Shown here: piece after piece, positions 1-6,314 of the stretch
How positions within the stretch are numbered: the stretch's first letter is position 1
How the letters are laid out: every line of letters starts with the position of its first letter
Source of the DNA: an uncultured Erysipelotrichaceae bacterium
GTDB lineage: Bacteria; Bacillota_I; Bacilli_A; RF39; UBA660
Direction: 5' to 3'
Assembly: GCA_951801995.1 (NCBI GenBank)
Contig: CATOOY010000033.1
Span: 1-14,244, forward strand
Length of the DNA: 14,244 nucleotides
The notes under the pieces: generated by a model
What the model was told of the DNA's origin: nothing
Seen by the model: only the letters and a program-made list of their open reading frames with translations
Database searches by the model: none
Program-made: the position numbers and the translations under genes

Positions 1-19
1 GAATAAGTAGGTGAAAAAA

Positions 20-667
20 ATGAAAGGATTATTACAGAGTAAATATTTTAAAAATAATCTTAAAAAATGGGTATTTATGTATGTATTGTGTATGGGGATT
101 TTTACTACTGTAATAACCTATTCTAGATACATATCCAATATGTTTAGTAGTGATGATAGTGCAAGAGTATCTAATTTTGGGTTAAATCTTATGTACTGTG
201 ATGACGAAATATGTGAAAAAAATAGAAAAGATAAACCAGTTAAATATCGTCCATTTGGTGAAATGGAATATTACTTTGCTATTGATGGTAGTGAGCTTGA
301 GGTAAGTGTGGATCTTATTTTAACTGTTAATGTAGATAGACATTTCAAAATAAAAAGTGTTGAAAAAATGCCAGGTGTTAATAATGATCCAATCAATATT
401 ATTAGTAAAAATACAACAGCTAATAAAACAATAAGTTTTACAGATACTGCTATAGCAGGTCAAAAACAAATTACAAAATATAAAGTAATTGTAACTTATG
501 ATGAGAAAGTTATTGACTATAATAAAGAAGGATGTAAAGCAGTTTCTTCTGACTGTAAAGTAGTAAATGGAATTATAAATGAGAATGGTGTTTCTAAATA
601 TATTTTTGATGAAAAAACAGTATTTGATGCTTTAAGTGTTGGTTATTCAGCTACACAAAAAAAATAG
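20..667 (+). CDS. Exported SipW/TasA (camelysin)-type surface protein, small
   Basis: This 215-residue protein is probably exported and part of a TasA-like surface or matrix system. The chosen ATG lies 5 bases after AGGTGA at 9-14. An in-frame GTG at 11 is possible, but that GTG is itself part of the Shine-Dalgarno. A basic N-terminus is followed by one hydrophobic segment (about residues 17-32), then TYSRY (33-37) and, after a short linker, ARVSNF (48-53). That arrangement resembles proteins whose signal peptides are cut by SipW-type peptidases (TasA, camelysin). The rest is hydrophilic and predicted beta-rich. Two close cysteine pairs, C60/C65 and C172/C179, could form disulfides outside the cell. 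The gene ends 15 bases before the next one, so the two are probably co-transcribed; anything upstream is cut off by the window edge. The protein class is inferred from N-terminal pattern only, and no enzymatic motif is visible. Confidence 0.8.
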   Translation: MKGLLQSKYFKNNLKKWVFMYVLCMGIFTTVITYSRYISNMFSSDDSARVSNFGLNLMYCDDEICEKNRKDKPVKYRPFGEMEYYFAIDGSELEVSVDLILTVNVDRHFKIKSVEKMPGVNNDPINIISKNTTANKTISFTDTAIAGQKQITKYKVIVTYDEKVIDYNKEGCKAVSSDCKVVNGIINENGVSKYIFDEKTVFDALSVGYSATQKK

Positions 668-682
668 AAAGGGGTGATATAA

Positions 683-2272
683 ATGAAAAATAATAAAAAA
701 ATGTTGAGAATATGTTTTTATACATTTCTAATTTTAGGAAGTATTGTTTCAACGAAATTTCCTAGTACTTATTCTTATTTTTCACGTGCAGAAGATAATT
801 CTCTTGTATATCAATCTCAATTATATAATTTATATAATGAACTTTCTATGAATTTGAGTAGTGCTGCTCCACAATTAGCTAAGTTTAGTTTTTCTTTTAA
901 GCCTAGTAATGTGGTAAGAAAAGATGAAACAGATTCTTATCAAATAACAATACCAAATGCTTGTACTTTTGATAAAGTTGTTCCTGCTTCTGCTACAACA
1001 GTTACAGAACCTTCAGCACAGTCTCGTATTATTTCTTATACAAAGGATGCTAATAGAGATACAGAAAATTATGTATATATTTCTTGTCTTATTGATAAGA
1101 GTGCTGATGTTGTAGATTTTACTTCTACAGTTACTGCTAGTATAAAGGAAATAAATCAAAATTTTCTTTATAGAAAATATTCTTATAAAGAAAGTTATGA
1201 GGAATATTTGGAGAGAGTAAATGAAATGGTGGATTCTAGTGGCCCTATATCTTCTTCTAATTTATATCAAAAATTCTTGGAATGGGTAAATACTTATTCT
1301 ACAAAAGTTGGATATAAAGATGCTATTTTAGCTTATTTGACTAAAACTTATCCAAATGAAGCTTCTCTTAAAAATCCTAACAATTTTAATATATTAGAAG
1401 GATTTTCTATTGAGTATGATCAAGCTACAGATAAATATACTTTTAAAGTATTGAATAATTTTGTAGGATATGCTAGAACCTATTTACAAAGTACACAGTC
1501 TAGTGGATCTGTTACTTATGTTTATTTTTCTACAAATACAAAAGTTCGTTTAAATCAGGCACTTAAACATTATTTAAACACTTATCTTTATCCAACTAGT
1601 CCTACATCTGCTACACTTGTTTATGATTATATTGCAAGTAATGGTGGAATCTATTCTGTTATATTAAATGGAAGTAGAATTATTGGTTTGACATTAAGAG
1701 AGTATAATGCTACTTCATTCCATAGTAATGTTCGTATGGATAAAAGCTTACTTTTAAGTATGGCACTTTCTACAGTTGAAAAAACACCTTGTATTGCGTT
1801 TAGTGATCATGATACTATGCTTTATACAAGTTTTAGAAATACTTTAAATTTGACAGCAACATCTATGGGAATATCTACTGATATTGTTAAAACTATATAT
1901 AATAGAGCCGATATAGCTGCTTCTGTTACTAGAAACAATACAGCTACTACGCCTCAGTCATTTACTGATTATTTTGTACAGCAAGATGGTAATCGTTATC
2001 TTATTGTTAAGATATCTTCTGATATTAAAAAAGATCCTTTATATAATAAAGTTACGATTACACCAGTTTCTGTTGCAAATGGAATGAATGTTACATTTAC
2101 TAATGTAGGTACTTCTTTAAAAATACATATTTCACATAGTGATAAAGCTAGTGTACTTAAGACTGTTTCTGATTTAAATAGTTATTTTAAAACGAATATT
2201 ACAGAATCTAATTTAACTGTTTTAACAGATACAGCCACTGAATATACTGTAGAATATACGATTTCTAAGTAA
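683..2272 (+). CDS. Large exported SipW/TasA-class surface protein with repeat-like units
   Basis: This 529-residue protein starts behind a strong AAAGGGGTGAT Shine-Dalgarno at 667-677. Its N-terminus is basic, then hydrophobic (about 8-24), and ends in STYSYFSRAEDNS (28-40), which closely fits the TYAYFSD-like boundary of SipW-dependent signal peptides. The mature part is rich in Ser, Thr, Tyr and Asn. A first beta-rich portion (about 65-155) holds C94 and C135. Two units then appear in which an amphipathic helix ending in NTY (about 193-204 and 288-301) is followed by a second helix and by beta-like sequence. A final beta-rich portion spans about 425-529. No catalytic motif is seen. It is most likely a structural or adhesive partner of the preceding small protein, in the same operon, and a hairpin terminator follows directly. 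The large middle part is not one I can assign to a known family. Confidence 0.8.
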   Translation: MKNNKKMLRICFYTFLILGSIVSTKFPSTYSYFSRAEDNSLVYQSQLYNLYNELSMNLSSAAPQLAKFSFSFKPSNVVRKDETDSYQITIPNACTFDKVVPASATTVTEPSAQSRIISYTKDANRDTENYVYISCLIDKSADVVDFTSTVTASIKEINQNFLYRKYSYKESYEEYLERVNEMVDSSGPISSSNLYQKFLEWVNTYSTKVGYKDAILAYLTKTYPNEASLKNPNNFNILEGFSIEYDQATDKYTFKVLNNFVGYARTYLQSTQSSGSVTYVYFSTNTKVRLNQALKHYLNTYLYPTSPTSATLVYDYIASNGGIYSVILNGSRIIGLTLREYNATSFHSNVRMDKSLLLSMALSTVEKTPCIAFSDHDTMLYTSFRNTLNLTATSMGISTDIVKTIYNRADIAASVTRNNTATTPQSFTDYFVQQDGNRYLIVKISSDIKKDPLYNKVTITPVSVANGMNVTFTNVGTSLKIHISHSDKASVLKTVSDLNSYFKTNITESNLTVLTDTATEYTVEYTISK

Positions 2273-2274
2273 TA

Positions 2275-2310
2275 AAAAAGCCAGTTCATTATTTGAATTG
2301 GTTTTTCTTT
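2275..2310 (+). terminator. Rho-independent terminator of the surface-protein operon
   Basis: CCAGTTCA (2281-2288) and TGAATTGG (2294-2301) form an 8-bp stem with one G-T wobble around the loop TTATT. A T-run follows at 2302-2310 and an A-run precedes the stem. It starts right after the stop codon at 2270-2272. Confidence 0.8.
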
Positions 2311-2311
2311 G

Positions 2312-2345
2312 CATAATAAAAAAATAATGGATTCCATTATTTTTG
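2312..2345 (-). terminator. Rho-independent terminator of the prsW-like gene
   Basis: A perfect 11-bp inverted repeat (2320-2330 and 2334-2344, arms AAAAATAATGG / CCATTATTTTT) surrounds a 3-base loop. Read on the minus strand it is followed by more T residues. The stop codon of the minus-strand gene (2337-2339) lies inside the arm, so the structure is built partly from coding sequence. Confidence 0.75.
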
Positions 2346-3023
2346 TTCTAACGCCATGTCCATACTGGATGATGTATTTAATGTTTTTATAGCAAATATA
2401 TATAATGTAATAATAAAACCTATAAATAATATGTAGAATCCATCATTTCCTCCCATTAAACAGTAATCATATATTCCGTGGAGTGCAGTAGGAACTAGTA
2501 GACTATAAATGGTATAAATAGACCCTTCTTTATTATTATTTTTTGTATAGCACATTTTTGCTATTCCTAGATAATATCCCATATATATTGCAAAAAATGT
2601 ATGACATGGTACAGATACAATAGCTCTTAGTAGGGAGGTAGTAAGTCCATAAGTGAAAGCATAGCCTATGTTTTCTACAAGAGCAAATCCCAATGAAACA
2701 AATATACTATATACTACTGCATCAAATTTATAGTTAAATTCTTTATTTTTCCATGTAATTATATATATACATATCCATTTGCACACTTCTTCTACAAAGG
2801 CCACTTCAATAAAAGAACTATATACTATATTGTTTGTATTTATTATCATTTTTAATGCTTTTGATATGGATAGAACAATAACTGCCGATATAATTCCAGA
2901 AGTGAAGAGCCGAAACAATAATAAAAATGGTTCTTTTTCAATTTTGTCTTTTTCAAAGGCAATTTTAAGTAAAAAAGTAACAGGTATGATTGCAATTACA
3001 ATCAATAAAATATTTTTTACCAT
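2337..3023 (-). CDS. prsW: PrsW-type intramembrane protease
   Basis: This 228-residue, multi-pass membrane protein belongs to the PrsW family, distant relatives of CAAX/CPBP proteases. The diagnostic motifs lie in order in hydrophobic segments: EVxxxEExxKW (E78, E79, K82), GFALVENIGY (E117, N118), H141 in CHTFFAIYMGY, and LHGIYDY (H182, D186). These polar residues are the presumed intramembrane catalytic site. In Bacillus subtilis, PrsW makes the first cut in anti-sigma factor RsiW and so releases sigma-W under envelope stress. No anti-sigma or sigma gene is present here, so the substrate is unknown. Translation starts behind AGGATG on the minus strand. The gene stands alone between its own terminator and a divergent promoter region containing phased TTGACA-like boxes. 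Family assignment is firm; the exact function is inferred. Confidence 0.88.
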   Translation of the reverse strand: MVKNILLIVIAIIPVTFLLKIAFEKDKIEKEPFLLLFRLFTSGIISAVIVLSISKALKMIINTNNIVYSSFIEVAFVEEVCKWICIYIITWKNKEFNYKFDAVVYSIFVSLGFALVENIGYAFTYGLTTSLLRAIVSVPCHTFFAIYMGYYLGIAKMCYTKNNNKEGSIYTIYSLLVPTALHGIYDYCLMGGNDGFYILFIGFIITLYIFAIKTLNTSSSMDMALEQK

Positions 3024-3042
3024 ACTATCACATCCTATCTAT

Positions 3043-3051
3043 ATAATAGCA
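3043..3051 (-). promoter_or_regulatory. Putative extended -10 promoter element for prsW
   Basis: On the minus strand this reads TGCTATTAT, an extended -10 (TGn plus TATTAT), about 20 bases before the start codon. A TTTACA at 3069-3074 is 20 bases upstream, too far for an ideal -35, so an activator may be needed. The assignment is tentative. Confidence 0.4.
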
Positions 3052-3066
3052 TAATTTTTTATAGAA

Positions 3067-3106
3067 TGTGTAAACACAACATTTTTCATGTGTCAAAAAT
3101 TGTCAA
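3067..3106 (-). promoter_or_regulatory. Phased TTGACA/TTTACA boxes upstream of prsW (putative operator)
   Basis: On the minus strand two exact TTGACA hexamers (3101-3106 and 3091-3096) are separated by 4 bases, giving a 10-bp repeat period. A third, TTTACA, at 3069-3074 lies 22 bp (about two turns) further along, inside a palindrome TGTGTAAACACA (3067-3078). Direct hexamers at one-turn spacing are typical of sites for OmpR/PhoB-family response regulators such as B. subtilis PhoP. Either hexamer could instead be a -35 box, though no good -10 sits at 17 bp. Confidence 0.4.
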
Positions 3107-3201
3107 TATACATATTTTAATGAAAAAAATAAAAAGCTTATTTTCACTGTATTTTCTTTCTATTTTTGTATAAATATGTATTTTTTTGTCAATAAATAAA
3201 A

Positions 3202-3223
3202 GGATATTTTTGATAAAATATCC
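3202..3223. repeat. Perfect 9-bp inverted repeat in the prsW / 3267 intergenic region
   Basis: GGATATTTT (3202-3210) and AAAATATCC (3215-3223) form a perfect stem with loop TGAT. On the minus strand it is followed by an imperfect T-tract, so it could stop antisense transcripts coming out of the plus-strand gene. On the plus strand it could be a leader hairpin or an operator. I cannot choose between these. Confidence 0.5.
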
Positions 3224-3266
3224 ATCAAAATTTTAAAAATATGATATGATTTAACTAGGTGATAAT

Positions 3267-3920
3267 ATGGCTAGTCGAGTAGAAAAATATCATAGTGAAC
3301 AAGATTACGCTACTGAACGTAGCCAAAAAAACCAAAATTTGTATGATGCTATTTCTGAACTTGATAAAACAACAGAGAAAGACCTTGCAAAAATATATCG
3401 CTTATTTCAAGATTTTGATGCACGTAAGCAATCTTTAGATGATTTATATTTACCTAAACCAAAAAAGAAAATAGAATCAAGGGAAAGTCTTTATTCCTTT
3501 TTGGATGATGTTCATTATGATCCTTTTGATTTAATGGTTCAAAGACAATATGATCAGGAAATAGAAGAAAAAGATAAAATAGAAGAACTAGTGGATACAA
3601 TTACAGATCATTTAGATATATTAGAAAAACAAGAGTCTCATTTAAGGGATTTAAAAGATTTAACTTGTCATTCTGAGACAAGAGGTTCTTCTAATGTAGA
3701 ACCTTCTTTTCTAAAAACAGAAAAGAAAAAAAGAGAAGTAGATGATTTGTTTGAAAAAGGAAAATCACTTATCTCTTCTAGAAATATAGCTTCCCATTTA
3801 TTTAAAGATGAAAAGGAAGAGGAGAAGAAGTTTAATTTAAAAGTTAAAAGAGGAGTTTTAGTTGCTTTTATCCTTAATTCTATTTTGATTGTGCTTTTTA
3901 TAATTTTTTCTATTCGATAG
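3267..3920 (+). CDS. Unknown coiled-coil protein with C-terminal membrane anchor
   Basis: I do not recognise this 217-residue protein. It starts behind a good AGGTGA Shine-Dalgarno at 3257-3262. Residues 1-195 are strongly hydrophilic and charged, with long helical stretches likely to form coiled coils (about 8-60, 95-130 and 145-165). A short segment in the middle (about 72-92) is rich in aromatic residues and Asp. The C-terminus is the only hydrophobic part: residues about 197-215 form one transmembrane helix ending just before the stop. There is no signal peptide. It therefore looks like a tail-anchored protein with its bulk in the cytoplasm, a layout seen in some division, secretion or scaffold proteins. 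It has its own terminator and is not obviously in an operon. No function can be assigned from the sequence. Confidence 0.8.
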   Translation: MASRVEKYHSEQDYATERSQKNQNLYDAISELDKTTEKDLAKIYRLFQDFDARKQSLDDLYLPKPKKKIESRESLYSFLDDVHYDPFDLMVQRQYDQEIEEKDKIEELVDTITDHLDILEKQESHLRDLKDLTCHSETRGSSNVEPSFLKTEKKKREVDDLFEKGKSLISSRNIASHLFKDEKEEEKKFNLKVKRGVLVAFILNSILIVLFIIFSIR

Positions 3921-3943
3921 AAGTTTATACTTCTTTTTTTATT
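3919..3943 (+). terminator. Rho-independent terminator after the tail-anchored protein gene
   Basis: AGAAGT (3919-3924) and ACTTCT (3929-3934) form a 6-bp stem with a TTAT loop, followed by a T-run. The stem begins inside the stop codon (3918-3920). Confidence 0.65.
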
Positions 3944-3956
3944 TTCTTTTTTGATA

Positions 3957-3962
3957 TATAAT
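3957..3962 (+). promoter_or_regulatory. -10 element for the PMT-like glycosyltransferase gene
   Basis: A consensus TATAAT lies 22 bases before the preferred GTG start. The 17-bp position for a -35 falls in the T-run of the preceding terminator, so no good -35 is visible. The predicted leader would be only about 16 bases. Confidence 0.45.
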
Positions 3963-3984
3963 AAAGATAGATAGGATGATTTTT

Positions 3985-5625
3985 GTGGATAAAAAAAATA
4001 AATTAAAAAAAATAGATTTTGTTTTCCTTATTGTTATTACTTTTTTCTATGCTTGTCTTTCTTTTTATAGGTTAGGTTCTTTTTCTAATCCTAATACTTT
4101 TGTTACAGATACAGATGTCCTTTTTATGTTGGATGAGGTACAAGAAATAAGTAAAATTCGATATTTTACAGGTCATAAAATAGAAAATGTGAAAGTATCT
4201 ATATCTACTGATGGAAAATCTTATACATATTTGGAACCTATTCGTGATGTTTTTGTTTTTTCCTGGAATGATATGCGTGTGGAAAAACAAGTGAAATATA
4301 TTCGTTTGGAAATAGAGAAGGAAAGTTATATTGGTGAGATTGCTTTGTATGATTCTTATGATGAAATGATTTCTTTACAGACGAAAAATAAGCAATTTCA
4401 AAAACTTATTGATGAACAAAATACTATTCCTAAAGAAATTAGTTATTTTAATAGTACTTACTTTGATGAAGTTTATTTTGCTCGAACTGCTTATGAATAT
4501 GCGAATGGACTTCGTGCTTATGAGTGGGTTCATCCACCTTTGGGGAAATTACTTATATCATTTCCTATTTTCTTGTTTCAGATGGCGCCTTTTTATTATC
4601 GCTTGATGGGGAATATTGCTGGTATTCTTATGATACCGATTCTTTATATATTTGCAAAAAGAATGTTTCAAAAAACGAAATATGCAGTATTAGCTTCTTT
4701 ATTTATTGCAATGGATGGATTTCATTTTGCACATACTAGGATGGCTACTGTGGATAGTTTTCTTGTTTTGTTTGTTTTGCTTTCCTTTTTATTTATGTAT
4801 GAATATTTTCTCTTAAAAGATGCTTCTTTTCTTTCTAAAATTATTCGTTTATTTTGTTCCAGTCTTTTTATGAGTCTTGCTATTTGTGTAAAGTGGACAG
4901 GCTGTTTTGCTGCCTTTGCGCTTGCTATTTTATTCTTTATTCATTTTTTTAGAAATTATTTGCAAAATAAACAGGTTAAAGTAGAAGGAAAGAAAATTTT
5001 AGGATTCTGTATTCTTTTCTTTGTTTTTCTTCCTATTTTTCTTTATATAGCTTTTTATTTATGTTTTCCTAATATGGAATATTATCAAACTAGAAATATA
5101 AAGGAGATATTTGAAATTACTTCTCATATGTATGATTATCATTCTACTTTAAAAGAGGATCATCCTTTTTATTCTTCTTTTTATACATGGCCTTTTATGT
5201 TAAAGCCTGTATGGTATTATGTTAAAGTTATTGGTGTGACAAAAAGTACTATTAGTGGATTTGGCAATCCTATTTTGTGGTGGTTTAGTACTATTTCGCT
5301 TGTTTACCTTTTTTATAAATGTTTTAAAAAAGATAAAAATGCTCTTTTTTTGTTTATAATTTATTTGTGTATGTTTTTGCCTTATTTTCGTATTAATAGA
5401 GGTATGTTTCTTTATCATTATTTTCCTCTTTTACCTTTTACTTTTTTATCACTTGTTTATTTAATTGTTGCTATTACTGAGAAGGTAAAAAATAATTATT
5501 TCTATTTTTTTGTCCTTGTTCTTGCTTGTTTCTTTTTCTTTTATTTTTTTCCTGTTGTATCTGGTGTAAAAATCGGAGTGGAGGATTTGGAACAGCGTAA
5601 ATGGATTTCAAGTTGGCATTTTTGA
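3985..5625 (+). CDS. GT39/PMT-like glycosyltransferase (polyprenyl-phosphate-sugar dependent), multi-pass membrane
   Basis: This protein, about 546 residues with roughly 10 or more membrane segments, resembles protein O-mannosyltransferases (GT39). These move a sugar from a polyprenyl-phosphate carrier to secreted proteins on the outer membrane face. GTG at 3985 is preferred because AGGA at 3973-3976 sits 8 bases before it; an in-frame ATG at 3976 overlaps that Shine-Dalgarno. After TM1 (about 11-27) comes a soluble beta-rich segment (about 45-123) whose pattern resembles a discoidin/galactose-binding fold. The acidic motif YFDEVYFAR follows (D161, E162; the conserved DE pair of the family), then HPPLG (183-187) and HTRMATVDSF (250-259), then hydrophobic helices to the C-terminus. 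The TasA-like proteins in the window are possible acceptors, but that is inference. Family assignment is good; sugar and substrate are unknown. Confidence 0.85.
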   Translation: MDKKNKLKKIDFVFLIVITFFYACLSFYRLGSFSNPNTFVTDTDVLFMLDEVQEISKIRYFTGHKIENVKVSISTDGKSYTYLEPIRDVFVFSWNDMRVEKQVKYIRLEIEKESYIGEIALYDSYDEMISLQTKNKQFQKLIDEQNTIPKEISYFNSTYFDEVYFARTAYEYANGLRAYEWVHPPLGKLLISFPIFLFQMAPFYYRLMGNIAGILMIPILYIFAKRMFQKTKYAVLASLFIAMDGFHFAHTRMATVDSFLVLFVLLSFLFMYEYFLLKDASFLSKIIRLFCSSLFMSLAICVKWTGCFAAFALAILFFIHFFRNYLQNKQVKVEGKKILGFCILFFVFLPIFLYIAFYLCFPNMEYYQTRNIKEIFEITSHMYDYHSTLKEDHPFYSSFYTWPFMLKPVWYYVKVIGVTKSTISGFGNPILWWFSTISLVYLFYKCFKKDKNALFLFIIYLCMFLPYFRINRGMFLYHYFPLLPFTFLSLVYLIVAITEKVKNNYFYFFVLVLACFFFFYFFPVVSGVKIGVEDLEQRKWISSWHF

Positions 5626-5628
5626 AAA

Positions 5629-5675
5629 AACACTAGAAGGGATTTTTTAAATACTCTTCTAGTGTTATTTTTTTT
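5629..5675. terminator. Bidirectional terminator between the glycosyltransferase and M15 peptidase genes
   Basis: AACACTAGAAG (5629-5639) and CTTCTAGTGTT (5656-5666) form a perfect 11-bp stem. T-runs follow on both strands (after 5666 on plus, before 5631 on minus). The minus-strand stop codon (5633-5635) lies inside one arm. It serves both convergent genes. Confidence 0.85.
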
Positions 5676-6274
5676 TCATATATTTTTTTTGCTATTTCTT
5701 TTCCTACATAGCGATAGTGCCAAGGTTCAAACTTAAAACCCGTTATGTTGGTTTTATTTTGTGGATATCTTAGGATAAATCCATAAAGATGTGCATTTTT
5801 GTTCATCCAATCGAATTCTTTTGTGTTCTCAAAAAGATCATAATCTTTATTTTCTCCTTCTACATCTACAGCAAGTCCTGTTTGATGTTCAGAATGTCCT
5901 TTTCTAGCACTACATGAATCTGCATATTCTGTTCCTTTTTTTTCCACATAATTTTTATATAGATTGGCTTGATATTCATAATTTCTATATGTAGAGACTG
6001 CTACTACATGGTAACCTTGTTTTGTTGCTTCTTCACTCATTTTTTCGAATGCTTCTTTTGCTTCTTTTCGTAAGTATTTTTCTTCGTGTGCATAATGAAT
6101 GCTGATTTTTTCTAAATCTTTTGGAATATAGGTGCTATCTAGTTTGTTGTTTTTATTTACAAGAACTAAAATATCTTCTGGATTTTCGATTCTTTTTATA
6201 TTTTTATAAAATGTCATCACGCCATCTCCTCTTAATATAAAAATTAATAAAAGGTATGCTATATACTTTTTCAT
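5633..6274 (-). CDS. M15B (VanY/LdcB-type) peptidoglycan carboxypeptidase
   Basis: This 213-residue zinc peptidase should remove the terminal D-amino acid from peptidoglycan stem peptides (D,D- or L,D-carboxypeptidase). All LAS/M15B signatures are intact: STYRNYEYQ with R97, SEHQTGLAVD (zinc ligands H130 and D137), and EPWHYRYVG (catalytic E183, zinc ligand H186). A short hydrophobic segment (residues 4-14) precedes the domain and could anchor or export it. The start behind GAGGTGA at 6279-6285 (minus strand) gives this form. A second in-frame ATG (codon 20, 6215-6217), behind AGAGGAG, would give a form lacking the segment. It lies 40 bases downstream of its paralogue with no terminator between, so both are probably one transcript. 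Substrate specificity cannot be read from the sequence. Confidence 0.92.
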   Translation of the reverse strand: MKKYIAYLLLIFILRGDGVMTFYKNIKRIENPEDILVLVNKNNKLDSTYIPKDLEKISIHYAHEEKYLRKEAKEAFEKMSEEATKQGYHVVAVSTYRNYEYQANLYKNYVEKKGTEYADSCSARKGHSEHQTGLAVDVEGENKDYDLFENTKEFDWMNKNAHLYGFILRYPQNKTNITGFKFEPWHYRYVGKEIAKKIYEKKITLEEYLKNPF

Positions 6275-6291
6275 ATAGTCACCTCTATTTT

Positions 6292-6297
6292 ATTATA
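6292..6297 (-). promoter_or_regulatory. Possible internal -10 element before the active M15 peptidase gene
   Basis: TATAAT on the minus strand, 18 bases before the start codon, in the 40-base gap between the paralogues. No good -35 is visible. It could allow separate expression of the downstream enzyme. Confidence 0.3.
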
Positions 6298-6314
6298 TGT
6301 TTTCTTTTTTATAA

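Noticed and set aside
2779..3054. Plus-strand open frame opposite prsW
   Set aside because: It is antisense to a gene with clear PrsW motifs and shows no protein-like features of its own.
3091..3192. CRISPR-like or iteron-like array from three TGTCAA copies
   Set aside because: The unit is only 6 bases, the third copy is 86 bp away and out of pattern, and there are no spacers or cas genes.
3024..3266. Riboswitch or small RNA in the prsW intergenic region
   Set aside because: Only short hairpins and hexamer repeats are visible; no known riboswitch core could be matched.
5200..5418. Minus-strand open frame inside the glycosyltransferase gene
   Set aside because: The real frame carries conserved GT39 features; the reverse frame is Lys/Asn-rich shadow sequence typical of AT-rich DNA.
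5200..5700. Possible TGA-to-Trp recoding (mollicute-type code)
   Set aside because: Trp is encoded by TGG throughout, and TGA stops sit at plausible gene ends, one directly before a terminator.
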